This document shows, piece by piece, positions 26,442-34,470 of a stretch of DNA of 64,000 bases (its first letter is position 1; every line of letters starts with the position of its first letter). The stretch is taken from contig FZRB01000004.1 in the NCBI GenBank assembly GCA_900199595.1, positions 1-64,000 of the forward strand. Reading direction: 5' to 3'. A program made the translations under genes and the position numbers. The notes beneath the pieces are model-generated. The model did not search any database. It was not told where the DNA came from and saw only the letters and a list, made by a program, of their open reading frames with translations. Source of the stretch: Lachnospiraceae bacterium. GTDB taxonomy: Bacteria; Bacillota; Clostridia; Lachnospirales; Lachnospiraceae.

Positions 26442-27380
26442 TTAATCCTGACTTATCATTTCCAGATCAGACTTCAGGTCAAAGTCTGAAAAGAGTGCAT
26501 TTATATATTCCTCAGGATCAAACTTCTGAAGATCATCTATCTTCTCTCCAACACCGATATACTTTACAGGAACCTTAAGCTCAGACTGTATTGCAACTGC
26601 TATTCCACCCTTAGCCGTTCCATCCAGTTTTGTAAGTATGATACCGTTTATCTCCGTAACTGTACTAAACTGTCTGGCCTGTTCAAGAGCATTCTGTCCG
26701 GTAGATCCGTCAAGGACAATAAGAGTCTCAACATAGCATTCCGGATATTCACGATTGATCACTCTTCTCATTTTAGCCAGCTCATCCATGAGATTCTTCT
26801 TGTTATGAAGACGACCGGCAGTATCAATAAGTGTCAGATTTGTTTTACGGGCCTTTGCAGCCTTAACAGCATCATAAACAACAGCAGAAGGATCGGCACC
26901 TTCATTCTGAGCAATCAGATCAACGCCTGCTCTCTCGGTCCAGGTACGAAGCTGTTCTATAGCTCCCGCTCTAAATGTATCAGCAGCAGCTACTAGTACA
27001 CTTCTTCCCTGATTCTTATACTGAGCAGCCAGCTTTCCTATGGATGTAGTCTTACCCACACCATTTACTCCGATTATGAGCATTACAGTTTTAGCATCCT
27101 CGAAGCAGTATGCATTATCAGGAACATGCATCTGATCCCTGAGAGAATTCATAACAAATTCCTTGCACCGGGCTGCATCCTTTATACCAAGCTCATCAAC
27201 CTTCTTTCTCAGATCATCGATTACTTTCTCTGTAGTTTCAAAACCCATATCAGCAGAGATAAGTGTTTCTTCCAGTTCATCATAGAAATCTTCATCTATT
27301 TCCGTAGTTTGTGAGAATACACTAGCTATGCTGTCACTGGTCTTCTTCAGACCTTCTTTTAATCGTTGAAAAAATCCCAT
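26442..27380 (-). CDS. ftsY: Signal recognition particle receptor FtsY
   Basis: A 312-residue SRP GTPase that docks ribosome-nascent-chain complexes at the membrane. NG domain only: a short basic N-terminal helix (GFFQRLKEGLKKTSDSI) replaces the acidic A domain of E. coli. Motifs: G1 GVNGVGKTTSIGKLA, ADTFRAGA, G3 DTAGRLH, G4 TKLDGTAKGG. ATG 27380 is chosen (GAGG site) over an ATG whose first base lies in the smc stop codon. It is downstream of smc, a conserved arrangement. Confidence 0.97.
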   Translation of the reverse strand: MGFFQRLKEGLKKTSDSIASVFSQTTEIDEDFYDELEETLISADMGFETTEKVIDDLRKKVDELGIKDAARCKEFVMNSLRDQMHVPDNAYCFEDAKTVMLIIGVNGVGKTTSIGKLAAQYKNQGRSVLVAAADTFRAGAIEQLRTWTERAGVDLIAQNEGADPSAVVYDAVKAAKARKTNLTLIDTAGRLHNKKNLMDELAKMRRVINREYPECYVETLIVLDGSTGQNALEQARQFSTVTEINGIILTKLDGTAKGGIAVAIQSELKVPVKYIGVGEKIDDLQKFDPEEYINALFSDFDLKSDLEMISQD

Positions 27381-27391
27381 TTTATACCTCA

Positions 27392-30300
27392 TTAATTATC
27401 TAATTTATCTTCTATAAGGTTAACCGATACCAGGGTGGACACACCCTTCTCCTGCATTGTAATTCCGTAAAGTCTGTTAGCAGCTTCCATAGTACCCTTA
27501 CGGTGTGTTATAACTACAAACTGAGTGGACTTAGTCAGCTTGTCCAGATATTTTGCAAATCTGCCTACGTTTGAATCATCAAGCGCAGCCTCTATCTCGT
27601 CAAGAATACAGAATGGCGAAGGCTTAAGACTCTGAATAGCAAAAAGAAGACTTATAGCCGTAAGACTCTTTTCTCCACCGGACAGCTGCATCATATTCTG
27701 AAGCTTCTTTCCAGGCGGCTGTGCATTAATAATTATTCCTGTTTCAAGAATATCCTCTTCATCCACAAGACTCAGGCTTGCTTTTCCACCACCAAACAGT
27801 TCCTTAAATACCTTATTGAACATGGACTGAATATCCTGGAATTTTTCAGCAAATGTTTCCTTCATGGCCTTGTCCAGATCTGCGATTATTCCACGAAGGT
27901 TGTTTTCTGCTTCGATTATATCATCACGCTGCCCCTTCAGGAATTCATATCTCTCAGAAACCTCTTTATATTCCTCGATGGCATTTACATTTACATCTCC
28001 AAGAGACTTTATCTTCTGTCTGACTGAAGTCATTTCCTTCTTAAGCTCCGCAGGATTGTCATAATCATCTGTTTTAAGCAGTTCTGCAGAACTATAGGTG
28101 AGCTCGTACTCCTCCCACATATAGTTTGATGCCTTATCCCTGTCTTCCTCCAGTTTCTCTATGGCAAGCTTAAGAGTATAAGCAGCTTTCTCAAGTCCAT
28201 TTATGTCAGAAGACAGCTTCTCTCTTTTCGAGAAGAAATCTTTATGATTTCTGTTAATTGTATCCTTCTCTTCTGTATTTTTCTGAAGCTGTATAAGAGC
28301 CTCATTGACCTTGCCGTCATTATCAGCCTTCAGAGTATAGAGCTTATCCAGTTCCTTCTCAAGATTGGTAACATTATCTGAATTACTGTCAAGACGGTTC
28401 TTCGCAGAGCTAATTTCTTCCTTATACTGCTCCATCTCGGACTTAACACGATTTATATCATTATCGGCATAAGCCATATTCTGTCTGACAGCAGCAAGCT
28501 CCAGATTCATGGTAGAAAGCTTATCCTCTATCTGATGTTTGAGATCATTCTTTTCGGAAAGCCGGATCTCAAGACTGGCTATAGTGCCCTCTCTGTCTTT
28601 TATTGAATTTTCATGCTGCTTTCCTGTATCAAACAGTTCCTGCTTATTCTCATCTATCTGACCTATCTGTACATCCAGCTCAGTACTTTCCTTCTTAACT
28701 GCAGCAAAACTCAGTCTGATGGATTCCAGACGTTCCTCTGCATTCTTCAAACCTATATTAACAGAGTTCTGCTCTATAGACAGCTTCTGCAGCTGGTTCA
28801 TAAGATTAACTCTTTCTTCACGAAGAGTCTCCTTCTTCATAGTAAGGTTCGCATCTTCTTCGCGCGCTTTACTGAGTTTGTTATTTGTCTCACCTATTTC
28901 CTTCTGTATCTCGTCAAGCTCTCTCTTTCTTCCAAGAAGATTGCTGGAATTACGAAATGCGCCACCAGTCATGGCACCACCCGGATTGATCAGCTCTCCG
29001 GTTGGAGTAACGAGTCGAAGTGACTGATTATATTTCTTGGATATCCTGATGGCACTGTCGATATTATCTACGACAATACTTCTTCCAAGGAGACTGTCAA
29101 TAATATTCTCATATTTTTTATTTGTTTTTACAAGCTGGGAAGCGACGCCTATTACACCCTTTTCCTTTAACGCATCAGGATTTGCAGAGCCTCTCTTAAC
29201 TATACTTGTAATAGGAAGAAATGTTGCTCTTCCCAGTTTATTTGTCCTGAGGTAGCTGATCATTTCCTTGGCCGTAGCCTCATCCTCAGTAACTATATTC
29301 TGTATGCTGGCACCAAGTGCAGTTTCTATAGCTGTTTCATACTCTGCCGGTGTTTCAATAATATCGGCAACTACACCTATTACCTTCTTATTATTATCTT
29401 TTCTCTCCATAACCTTTTTGATACTCTGGCCATAGCCTTCATATCGTTCAGTCAGGTTACGAAGACTTTCGTATCTCGATTTAAGACTTATAACATTCTG
29501 ATTATATTTCTGTATCTCATTCTTTACAGTTGTAGCTCTGTCAGATACAGTTCTCAGATCATTTTCGCATTTTGACAGCTTAACCCGGTTCTTCTCAATT
29601 GATTCATCCACTGAGTTCTTTTCTTCTTCAAGATTCTTCTTTTCGGCGAGTATGAGACTCTCCTCACTCTTATCTGAAAGAAGCTTTGACTTAAGCTCTG
29701 TCTTTCTGAGATTGATATTCTCAAGCATAGTATCGTATCTGGCTATTTTTTCCTTGAGATTACCACCTTCATTTATGAATTCAATAATGTCAGATTTGGC
29801 TGATTCGATTTTTTGAGCTGTTTCGTTCTCTTCATCCTCAGCCTTTTGTCTTGCTTTATCAGTTTCAGCAGCCTTTTTTTCCTTTTCCTTTAATTCAGCC
29901 GCTACATTTTTCTTCTTTTCCTCAAGCTCTTTTCTGTTATTATCAAGTTCCTCCAGACGTCTGGATAACCTGTCGATCTGAGCATTTATTTCAGCATTAA
30001 TAACACCTTCAGATGAAATCTTTTCTTTAATAACTCTGATTTCTCCGTCAGCATGCTCATTTTCGAGTTTTTTCTCATTTATAATATTTTTAAGCTCATC
30101 TATCTTGTCATTTATCTCTTCAAGAGTCTGTTCAAGTCTTTCATACTCGGCCTTGGTATAATCAAATTCCTCCTGAAGTCTTGCAGTCTCAGATTCGGTT
30201 ATATCAAGCTTATTCTGATTATCATCAAGTTTTGTCCTTATCTTATCAAGTTCGATCAGAAATGAATTGATATCGAGAGTTTTCTGCCTCTCCTTTAATT

Positions 30301-30949
30301 CCAGATATACCTTAGCCTTTTCAGACTGTTCACGAAGAGGTTCTACTCTCTCTTCCAGGCCGGATAGTATATCATTTACCCGGTTTAAGCTGATATGCTC
30401 ATTATCCAGCTGCTTCTCTGTTATCTGCTTATTTTTCTTATATTTTACTATACCTGCAGCTTCATCAAACAGTGCTCTTCTGTCGTCAGGCTTATCAGAA
30501 AGAATTCTCTCTATCTGACCCTGTCCGATAATAGAATAACCCTCCTTACCAATACCTGTATCAAAAAACATGGAGGTAATATCCTTTAACCTCGTGATAT
30601 TTCCATTTAACAGATATTCACTTTCTCCTGAACGATATACTCTTCTTGCTACAGTGACTTCATTATAATCAATTGGAAGACTATGATCTGAATTATCCAG
30701 AGTAATTGCAACATATGCAGCAGCCTGAGGCTTTCTCATCTCTGTTCCTGAAAAAATAACATCCTCCATCTTGGAACCACGAAGCTTGGAAGCACTCTGC
30801 TCACCAAGAACCCATCTTACAGCATCGGCTACATTACTCTTACCGGAGCCATTTGGTCCTACGATTCCGGTAATACCTTCTTCAAATTTAAAATCTATCT
30901 TATTGGCAAAAGACTTAAAGCCATTTACTTCTATGCTCTTTAAATACAT
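27392..30949 (-). CDS. smc: Chromosome segregation protein SMC
   Basis: An 1185-residue Smc, full length. Walker A GPNGSGKSN is at residues 31-39. Two long coiled coils flank a hinge (about 500-670, with GVVADIIETPAEYE, GASIQNIV and NPGGAMTGGAF). The C-terminal head has the ABC signature LSGGEKSLTA and Walker B CILDEIEAALDD. Its partners scpA and scpB are in the window at 45-46 kb. The ATG shares a base with the rnc stop codon (TAATG). Confidence 0.98.
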   Translation of the reverse strand: MYLKSIEVNGFKSFANKIDFKFEEGITGIVGPNGSGKSNVADAVRWVLGEQSASKLRGSKMEDVIFSGTEMRKPQAAAYVAITLDNSDHSLPIDYNEVTVARRVYRSGESEYLLNGNITRLKDITSMFFDTGIGKEGYSIIGQGQIERILSDKPDDRRALFDEAAGIVKYKKNKQITEKQLDNEHISLNRVNDILSGLEERVEPLREQSEKAKVYLELKERQKTLDINSFLIELDKIRTKLDDNQNKLDITESETARLQEEFDYTKAEYERLEQTLEEINDKIDELKNIINEKKLENEHADGEIRVIKEKISSEGVINAEINAQIDRLSRRLEELDNNRKELEEKKKNVAAELKEKEKKAAETDKARQKAEDEENETAQKIESAKSDIIEFINEGGNLKEKIARYDTMLENINLRKTELKSKLLSDKSEESLILAEKKNLEEEKNSVDESIEKNRVKLSKCENDLRTVSDRATTVKNEIQKYNQNVISLKSRYESLRNLTERYEGYGQSIKKVMERKDNNKKVIGVVADIIETPAEYETAIETALGASIQNIVTEDEATAKEMISYLRTNKLGRATFLPITSIVKRGSANPDALKEKGVIGVASQLVKTNKKYENIIDSLLGRSIVVDNIDSAIRISKKYNQSLRLVTPTGELINPGGAMTGGAFRNSSNLLGRKRELDEIQKEIGETNNKLSKAREEDANLTMKKETLREERVNLMNQLQKLSIEQNSVNIGLKNAEERLESIRLSFAAVKKESTELDVQIGQIDENKQELFDTGKQHENSIKDREGTIASLEIRLSEKNDLKHQIEDKLSTMNLELAAVRQNMAYADNDINRVKSEMEQYKEEISSAKNRLDSNSDNVTNLEKELDKLYTLKADNDGKVNEALIQLQKNTEEKDTINRNHKDFFSKREKLSSDINGLEKAAYTLKLAIEKLEEDRDKASNYMWEEYELTYSSAELLKTDDYDNPAELKKEMTSVRQKIKSLGDVNVNAIEEYKEVSERYEFLKGQRDDIIEAENNLRGIIADLDKAMKETFAEKFQDIQSMFNKVFKELFGGGKASLSLVDEEDILETGIIINAQPPGKKLQNMMQLSGGEKSLTAISLLFAIQSLKPSPFCILDEIEAALDDSNVGRFAKYLDKLTKSTQFVVITHRKGTMEAANRLYGITMQEKGVSTLVSVNLIEDKLDN

Positions 30950-31632
30950 TATTCTATACCTAACCTGTTGATAGTTTCATGAGCAGCAACCTGTTCTGCC
31001 ATTTTTTTAGTCGGACCGGTACCTTCTTCGTACTCCTCACCCTGAAGTCTGGCCACAACCCTGTATACCCGGTTATGCTCAGGACCCTGAGTAGAAATCA
31101 GACGATAATCCAGTTTGAGACCATTACCCTGTGCATACTCCTGTAAAATTGATTTGGCATCATAAAATGTAGACTTACTTTCAATATCACTTAGAAGAAA
31201 CTTCTTTATATATTTTTCCGCTTCCTCCAGACCACCATCAAGATATATGGCTCCAAGAACGGATTCGAAAAGATCACAAAGAATAGAAGGTCTGTTCTTT
31301 CCTCCCGTTATCTCCTCACCATGACTAAGATACAGATAATCTCCAAAGCCTAGATTTTTGGTTATCTGGGACAGGGTATATTCACAGACAAGACTTGCAC
31401 GAAGCTTTGTCAGTTCACCTTCAGTTTTTTCAGGATATTCCAAAAACAGTTCCTTACTTGTGACAAACTCTAAGATAGCATCTCCTAAAAATTCAAATCT
31501 TTCATAGGAATATGCCTTTTCTGTTGATTCATTTGCAAAAGATTTGTGGGTAAATGCTGTATCCAGCAGAGATCTGTCTTTGAATTTATACCCAAGTATT
31601 TCCTCTAATTCTGAATAATCACTTTTACGCAT
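30949..31632 (-). CDS. rnc: Ribonuclease III
   Basis: A 227-residue double-strand-specific endoribonuclease for rRNA and mRNA processing. The catalytic signature ERFEFLGDAILEFV is near residue 43, with a second acidic cluster at DLFESVLGAIYLD. A C-terminal dsRNA-binding domain (about 155-227) follows. ATG 31632 overlaps the plsX stop by 8 bases; an upstream TTG in frame is not favoured. The plsX-rnc-smc-ftsY order is typical of Firmicutes. Confidence 0.97.
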   Translation of the reverse strand: MRKSDYSELEEILGYKFKDRSLLDTAFTHKSFANESTEKAYSYERFEFLGDAILEFVTSKELFLEYPEKTEGELTKLRASLVCEYTLSQITKNLGFGDYLYLSHGEEITGGKNRPSILCDLFESVLGAIYLDGGLEEAEKYIKKFLLSDIESKSTFYDAKSILQEYAQGNGLKLDYRLISTQGPEHNRVYRVVARLQGEEYEEGTGPTKKMAEQVAAHETINRLGIE

Positions 31633-32623
31633 CTTCAAAACCTCTGATAATTTTTCCGTTTACGTCATTTTCAACAAAGGAAACACACTGGGCTATGGCC
31701 GAAATAACCTCGTCCTCCTTTGAGTTACCATGTATTTTGACAACAAGTCCCTTAAGACCGAGAAGCGGTGCCCCACCCTTATCGGAGGCATCGAACTTCT
31801 TAAGAGTTTTCTTCATGCTCTTCTTAACCATCAAAGCTCCAACCTTACTTGAGAACGATGAAAGAAATGCACCTTTAATTTCCTTAAGGATCATCTTTGA
31901 AAGGCCTTCATAAAGCTTTATGATAGTATTTCCGACAAAACCATCAGCAACAACGACATCAGCCTTACCATATGGTATGGCTCTGGCTTCTATATAGCCT
32001 TTATAATTAATGCTTTCGTTTTCCTTCAGCATTTTATTAGCGCTTTTAACAAGAGAATTTCCCTTTTCTTCTTCAAGCCCTATATTCGCAAGAGCTACCT
32101 TGGGATTCTCTATTCCACAAACACTTTCCATATAAATGGAACCCATCTGGGCAAACTGTACCAGCACCTCAGGTTTTATATCAACATTCGCCCCACAATC
32201 AAGAAGAAGCGAAGGCTCAGTAGCTGTCGGAAGAAGATGTGCAAGTGGTGTTCTCTTAACTCCCTTTGCTCTTCCCACAATAAACTGTCCACCGGCAAGA
32301 ATAGCACCTGTACTGCCGGCAGATATGATAGCATCCGCTTTTCCATCCTTTACAAGATTAAGGCCCACTACAAGAGAAGAATCCTTTTTCTCCCTTACAG
32401 CACGAACAGGAGGCTCGTTCAGATCGATCTCCTCCTGGCAGTCAATTACCTCAACTTTTGATACATCGTATTCATATTCACTTAACAACTCATCTATTTC
32501 ATTCTTATGACCGGTCAGAAACAGCTTCAGATTTCTGTTCTGCTTAAGTCCCTCAACTGCACCCTTTACGCACACAGATGCTCCATTGTCACCACCGATT
32601 GTATCGATAACAATATTTATCAT
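31625..32623 (-). CDS. plsX: Phosphate acyltransferase PlsX
   Basis: A 332-residue enzyme producing acyl-phosphate from acyl-ACP for PlsY, the first step of phospholipid synthesis. It begins MINIVIDTIGGDNGAS and shows SAGSTGAILAGGQFIVGR and ADGFVGNTIIKLYEG. ATG 32623 has GGAG nine bases upstream; a TTG-started extension is rejected. The partner plsY is at 47.2-47.9 kb. It has its own promoter (32698-32726). acpP, often next to plsX, is not present. Confidence 0.97.
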   Translation of the reverse strand: MINIVIDTIGGDNGASVCVKGAVEGLKQNRNLKLFLTGHKNEIDELLSEYEYDVSKVEVIDCQEEIDLNEPPVRAVREKKDSSLVVGLNLVKDGKADAIISAGSTGAILAGGQFIVGRAKGVKRTPLAHLLPTATEPSLLLDCGANVDIKPEVLVQFAQMGSIYMESVCGIENPKVALANIGLEEEKGNSLVKSANKMLKENESINYKGYIEARAIPYGKADVVVADGFVGNTIIKLYEGLSKMILKEIKGAFLSSFSSKVGALMVKKSMKKTLKKFDASDKGGAPLLGLKGLVVKIHGNSKEDEVISAIAQCVSFVENDVNGKIIRGFEDA

Positions 32624-32697
32624 ATGATCACACTCCAACTATCAATTTCCTTCACTAATATCTGGAAAATAAGTATTCACATAACACTAACCTTGTT

Positions 32698-32726
32698 ATT
32701 GTAGACTAAATACCTTTATTTTTCAA
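32698..32726 (-). promoter_or_regulatory. Sigma-A promoter of plsX-rnc-smc-ftsY
   Basis: TTGAAA (32721-32726), 17 bases, TACAAT (32698-32703). It sits directly after the hairpin island, giving a leader of about 70 bases. Confidence 0.75.
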
Positions 32727-32736
32727 GTATAAAACG

Positions 32737-32908
32737 TGACACTTCGTGGCCATGGTTACTGTCAGAATGAACAAAGAGTGTCGCTTGCGACACTCTCCGC
32801 GCGAGGCGCGTGTTGCCAAAGGCAACTATCTACCTATCGCGCCGAGACGCATCCTTAGCGGAGCGTTTTTTATATAATAGGGAACGCAGTTTCCTATTAT
32901 ATAAAAAA
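32737..32908. repeat. Intergenic hairpin island between rpmF and plsX
   Basis: This is most of a 327-base gap with no gene. Consecutive perfect hairpins: AGAGTGTCGC/GCGACACTCT (32775-32796), CGCGC-GAG-GCGCG (32798-32810), GTTGCC-AAA-GGCAAC (32812-32826), and a 16-bp AT-rich stem TTTTTTATATAATAGG / CCTATTATATAAAAAA (32866-32881 with 32893-32908). The left boundary TGACACTTC (32737) is complementary to GAAGTGTCA (32928-32936) in the rpmF terminator, so the whole block has terminal inverted repeats. No open reading frame. Origin unknown. Confidence 0.85.
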
Positions 32909-32939
32909 AATATGACACCTCATTACTGAAGTGTCATAT
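32903..32939 (-). terminator. Terminator of rpmF
   Basis: 9-bp stem ATATGACAC / GTGTCATAT with a 12-base loop; on the minus strand eight T follow at once. It begins 27 bases past the rpmF stop codon. The T-tract is shared with the next AT-rich hairpin. Confidence 0.85.
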
Positions 32940-32965
32940 TTTTATTTATGTTCATCAATATCTAA

Positions 32966-33145
32966 TTAATCTACCGCAATGATCTCTTTCTGACCGTAAG
33001 AGCCACAGTTCTTACATACTCTGTGAGGCATCATAAGTTCTCCGCACTTGCTGCATTTTACAAGGGTAGGAGCAGACATCTTCCAGTTAGCTCTTCTTTT
33101 ATTACGTCTGGCTTTAGATATTTTTCCCTTTGGACAAATTGACAT
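32966..33145 (-). CDS. rpmF: 50S ribosomal protein L32
   Basis: A 59-residue zinc-ribbon L32, read directly from the sequence: MSICPKGKISKARRNKRRAN at the N-terminus, and the zinc-binding CSKC ... CKNC in the second half (C4 type, zinc-dependent form). GGAGG lies eight bases upstream of ATG 33145. It precedes plsX as usual, but the DUF177/YceD gene commonly found just before rpmF is not there; ackA is the upstream neighbour. Confidence 0.97.
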   Translation of the reverse strand: MSICPKGKISKARRNKRRANWKMSAPTLVKCSKCGELMMPHRVCKNCGSYGQKEIIAVD

Positions 33146-33196
33146 ACCGATTACACCTCCTTAAAACTAAACTTGGTTTCAAACCACACTTGACAT

Positions 33197-33225
33197 ATTA
33201 TACTTATGACTAACCCGGTTGTCAA
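33197..33225 (-). promoter_or_regulatory. Perfect-consensus sigma-A promoter of rpmF
   Basis: TTGACA (33220-33225), exactly 17 bases, TATAAT (33197-33202). Both hexamers match consensus, suiting a ribosomal protein gene. Leader about 45 bases. Confidence 0.9.
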
Positions 33226-33269
33226 CCGAAAAAATTAGTTTTTGTAAGGTTTTTTAAAAAACTCTTTAT

Positions 33270-34466
33270 TTACAGCAGCGCAACAGTCTCTCTGGCTATT
33301 GCAAGCTCTTCGTTTGTAGGGATAACAACAACCTTAACCTTTGAGTCATCAGTTGAGATAACTGCTTCACTTCCATGAGTCTTATCATTGATTTCGTCAT
33401 TAACTGTAATTCCAAGATAACCGAAGTTCTCAAGTATAGCCTTTCTTATTGAATTGTCATTTTCACCTATACCTGCTGTAAATGCAATAAGATCAACTCC
33501 ATTCATAGCTGCAACATAGCTTCCTATAAGCTTAACCGCACTATGTACAAATGCATTAAATGCGATGATTGACTTCTTATCTCCGGCTTTTACACCCGCT
33601 CCGATATCACGTGCATCTCCTGACTTCTCAGAAAGACCATACATACCGGACTCTTTATTAAGTATATTCAGTACATCATCAACTGATCTGTTTTCCTTGT
33701 CAGCTATATACTGAACAATAGCAGGATCGATACTTCCGCTTCTTGTAGCCATTACAAGTCCTTCAAGTGGAGTAAGACCCATTGATGTATCAACTGATTT
33801 TCCACCCTGAACAGCTGTGATACTTGATCCACCACCGAGATGGCAAACTATAACCTTTGAATCAGCAGCGTCCTTATCAACATATTTAAGAGCCTCTTTA
33901 CTAACATAGCTGTGACTTGTTCCGTGGAAACCGTAACGTCTGATCTTATACTGCTCATAATACTTATATGGAATACCATACATATAAGCCTTCTCAGGCA
34001 TAGTCTGATGGAAAGCAGTATCAAATGTAACGCACTGAGGAACCTCAGGCATAAGCTTCTGACATGCTCTTATTCCAAGAAGATTAGCAGGATTATGAAG
34101 TGGAGCAAGATCTGAACACTGCTCTATCTTAGCTATAACATCATCATCCACCTTAACAGATGAACTGAAGAATTCTCCACCGTGAACCACTCTGTGTCCT
34201 ACAGCACCTATTTCATCCAATGAGCTGATAGCTCCATCTTCAGGATCTATAAGCACATCTATAACTGCTTTAAGGGCTACTCCATGATCAGGAAAATCGA
34301 TCTGTTTTTCCTTCTTCTCTCCCTTTGAAATAACATCATACTTCAGCATACCGCCTTCTGCGCCAATTCTTTCACAAAGACCTTTTGCCTTTACCTCTTC
34401 AGATACTGAATCGATAAGCTGATACTTAAGTGTTGTTGAACCTGCATTGATGACCAGAATATTCAT
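33270..34466 (-). CDS. ackA: Acetate kinase
   Basis: A 398-residue acetate/propionate kinase making ATP from acetyl phosphate. Motifs: NAGSTTLKYQLID at the N-terminus, HRVVHGGE, TFDTAFHQTMP, the phosphate region RRYGFHGTSHSYVS and FTAGIGEN. The pta gene usually next to it is absent; the immediate upstream neighbour, 4 bases away, is a membrane GGDEF gene, suggesting co-transcription. GGAG site before ATG 34466. Confidence 0.98.
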   Translation of the reverse strand: MNILVINAGSTTLKYQLIDSVSEEVKAKGLCERIGAEGGMLKYDVISKGEKKEKQIDFPDHGVALKAVIDVLIDPEDGAISSLDEIGAVGHRVVHGGEFFSSSVKVDDDVIAKIEQCSDLAPLHNPANLLGIRACQKLMPEVPQCVTFDTAFHQTMPEKAYMYGIPYKYYEQYKIRRYGFHGTSHSYVSKEALKYVDKDAADSKVIVCHLGGGSSITAVQGGKSVDTSMGLTPLEGLVMATRSGSIDPAIVQYIADKENRSVDDVLNILNKESGMYGLSEKSGDARDIGAGVKAGDKKSIIAFNAFVHSAVKLIGSYVAAMNGVDLIAFTAGIGENDNSIRKAILENFGYLGITVNDEINDKTHGSEAVISTDDSKVKVVVIPTNEELAIARETVALL

Positions 34467-34470
34467 TTTT

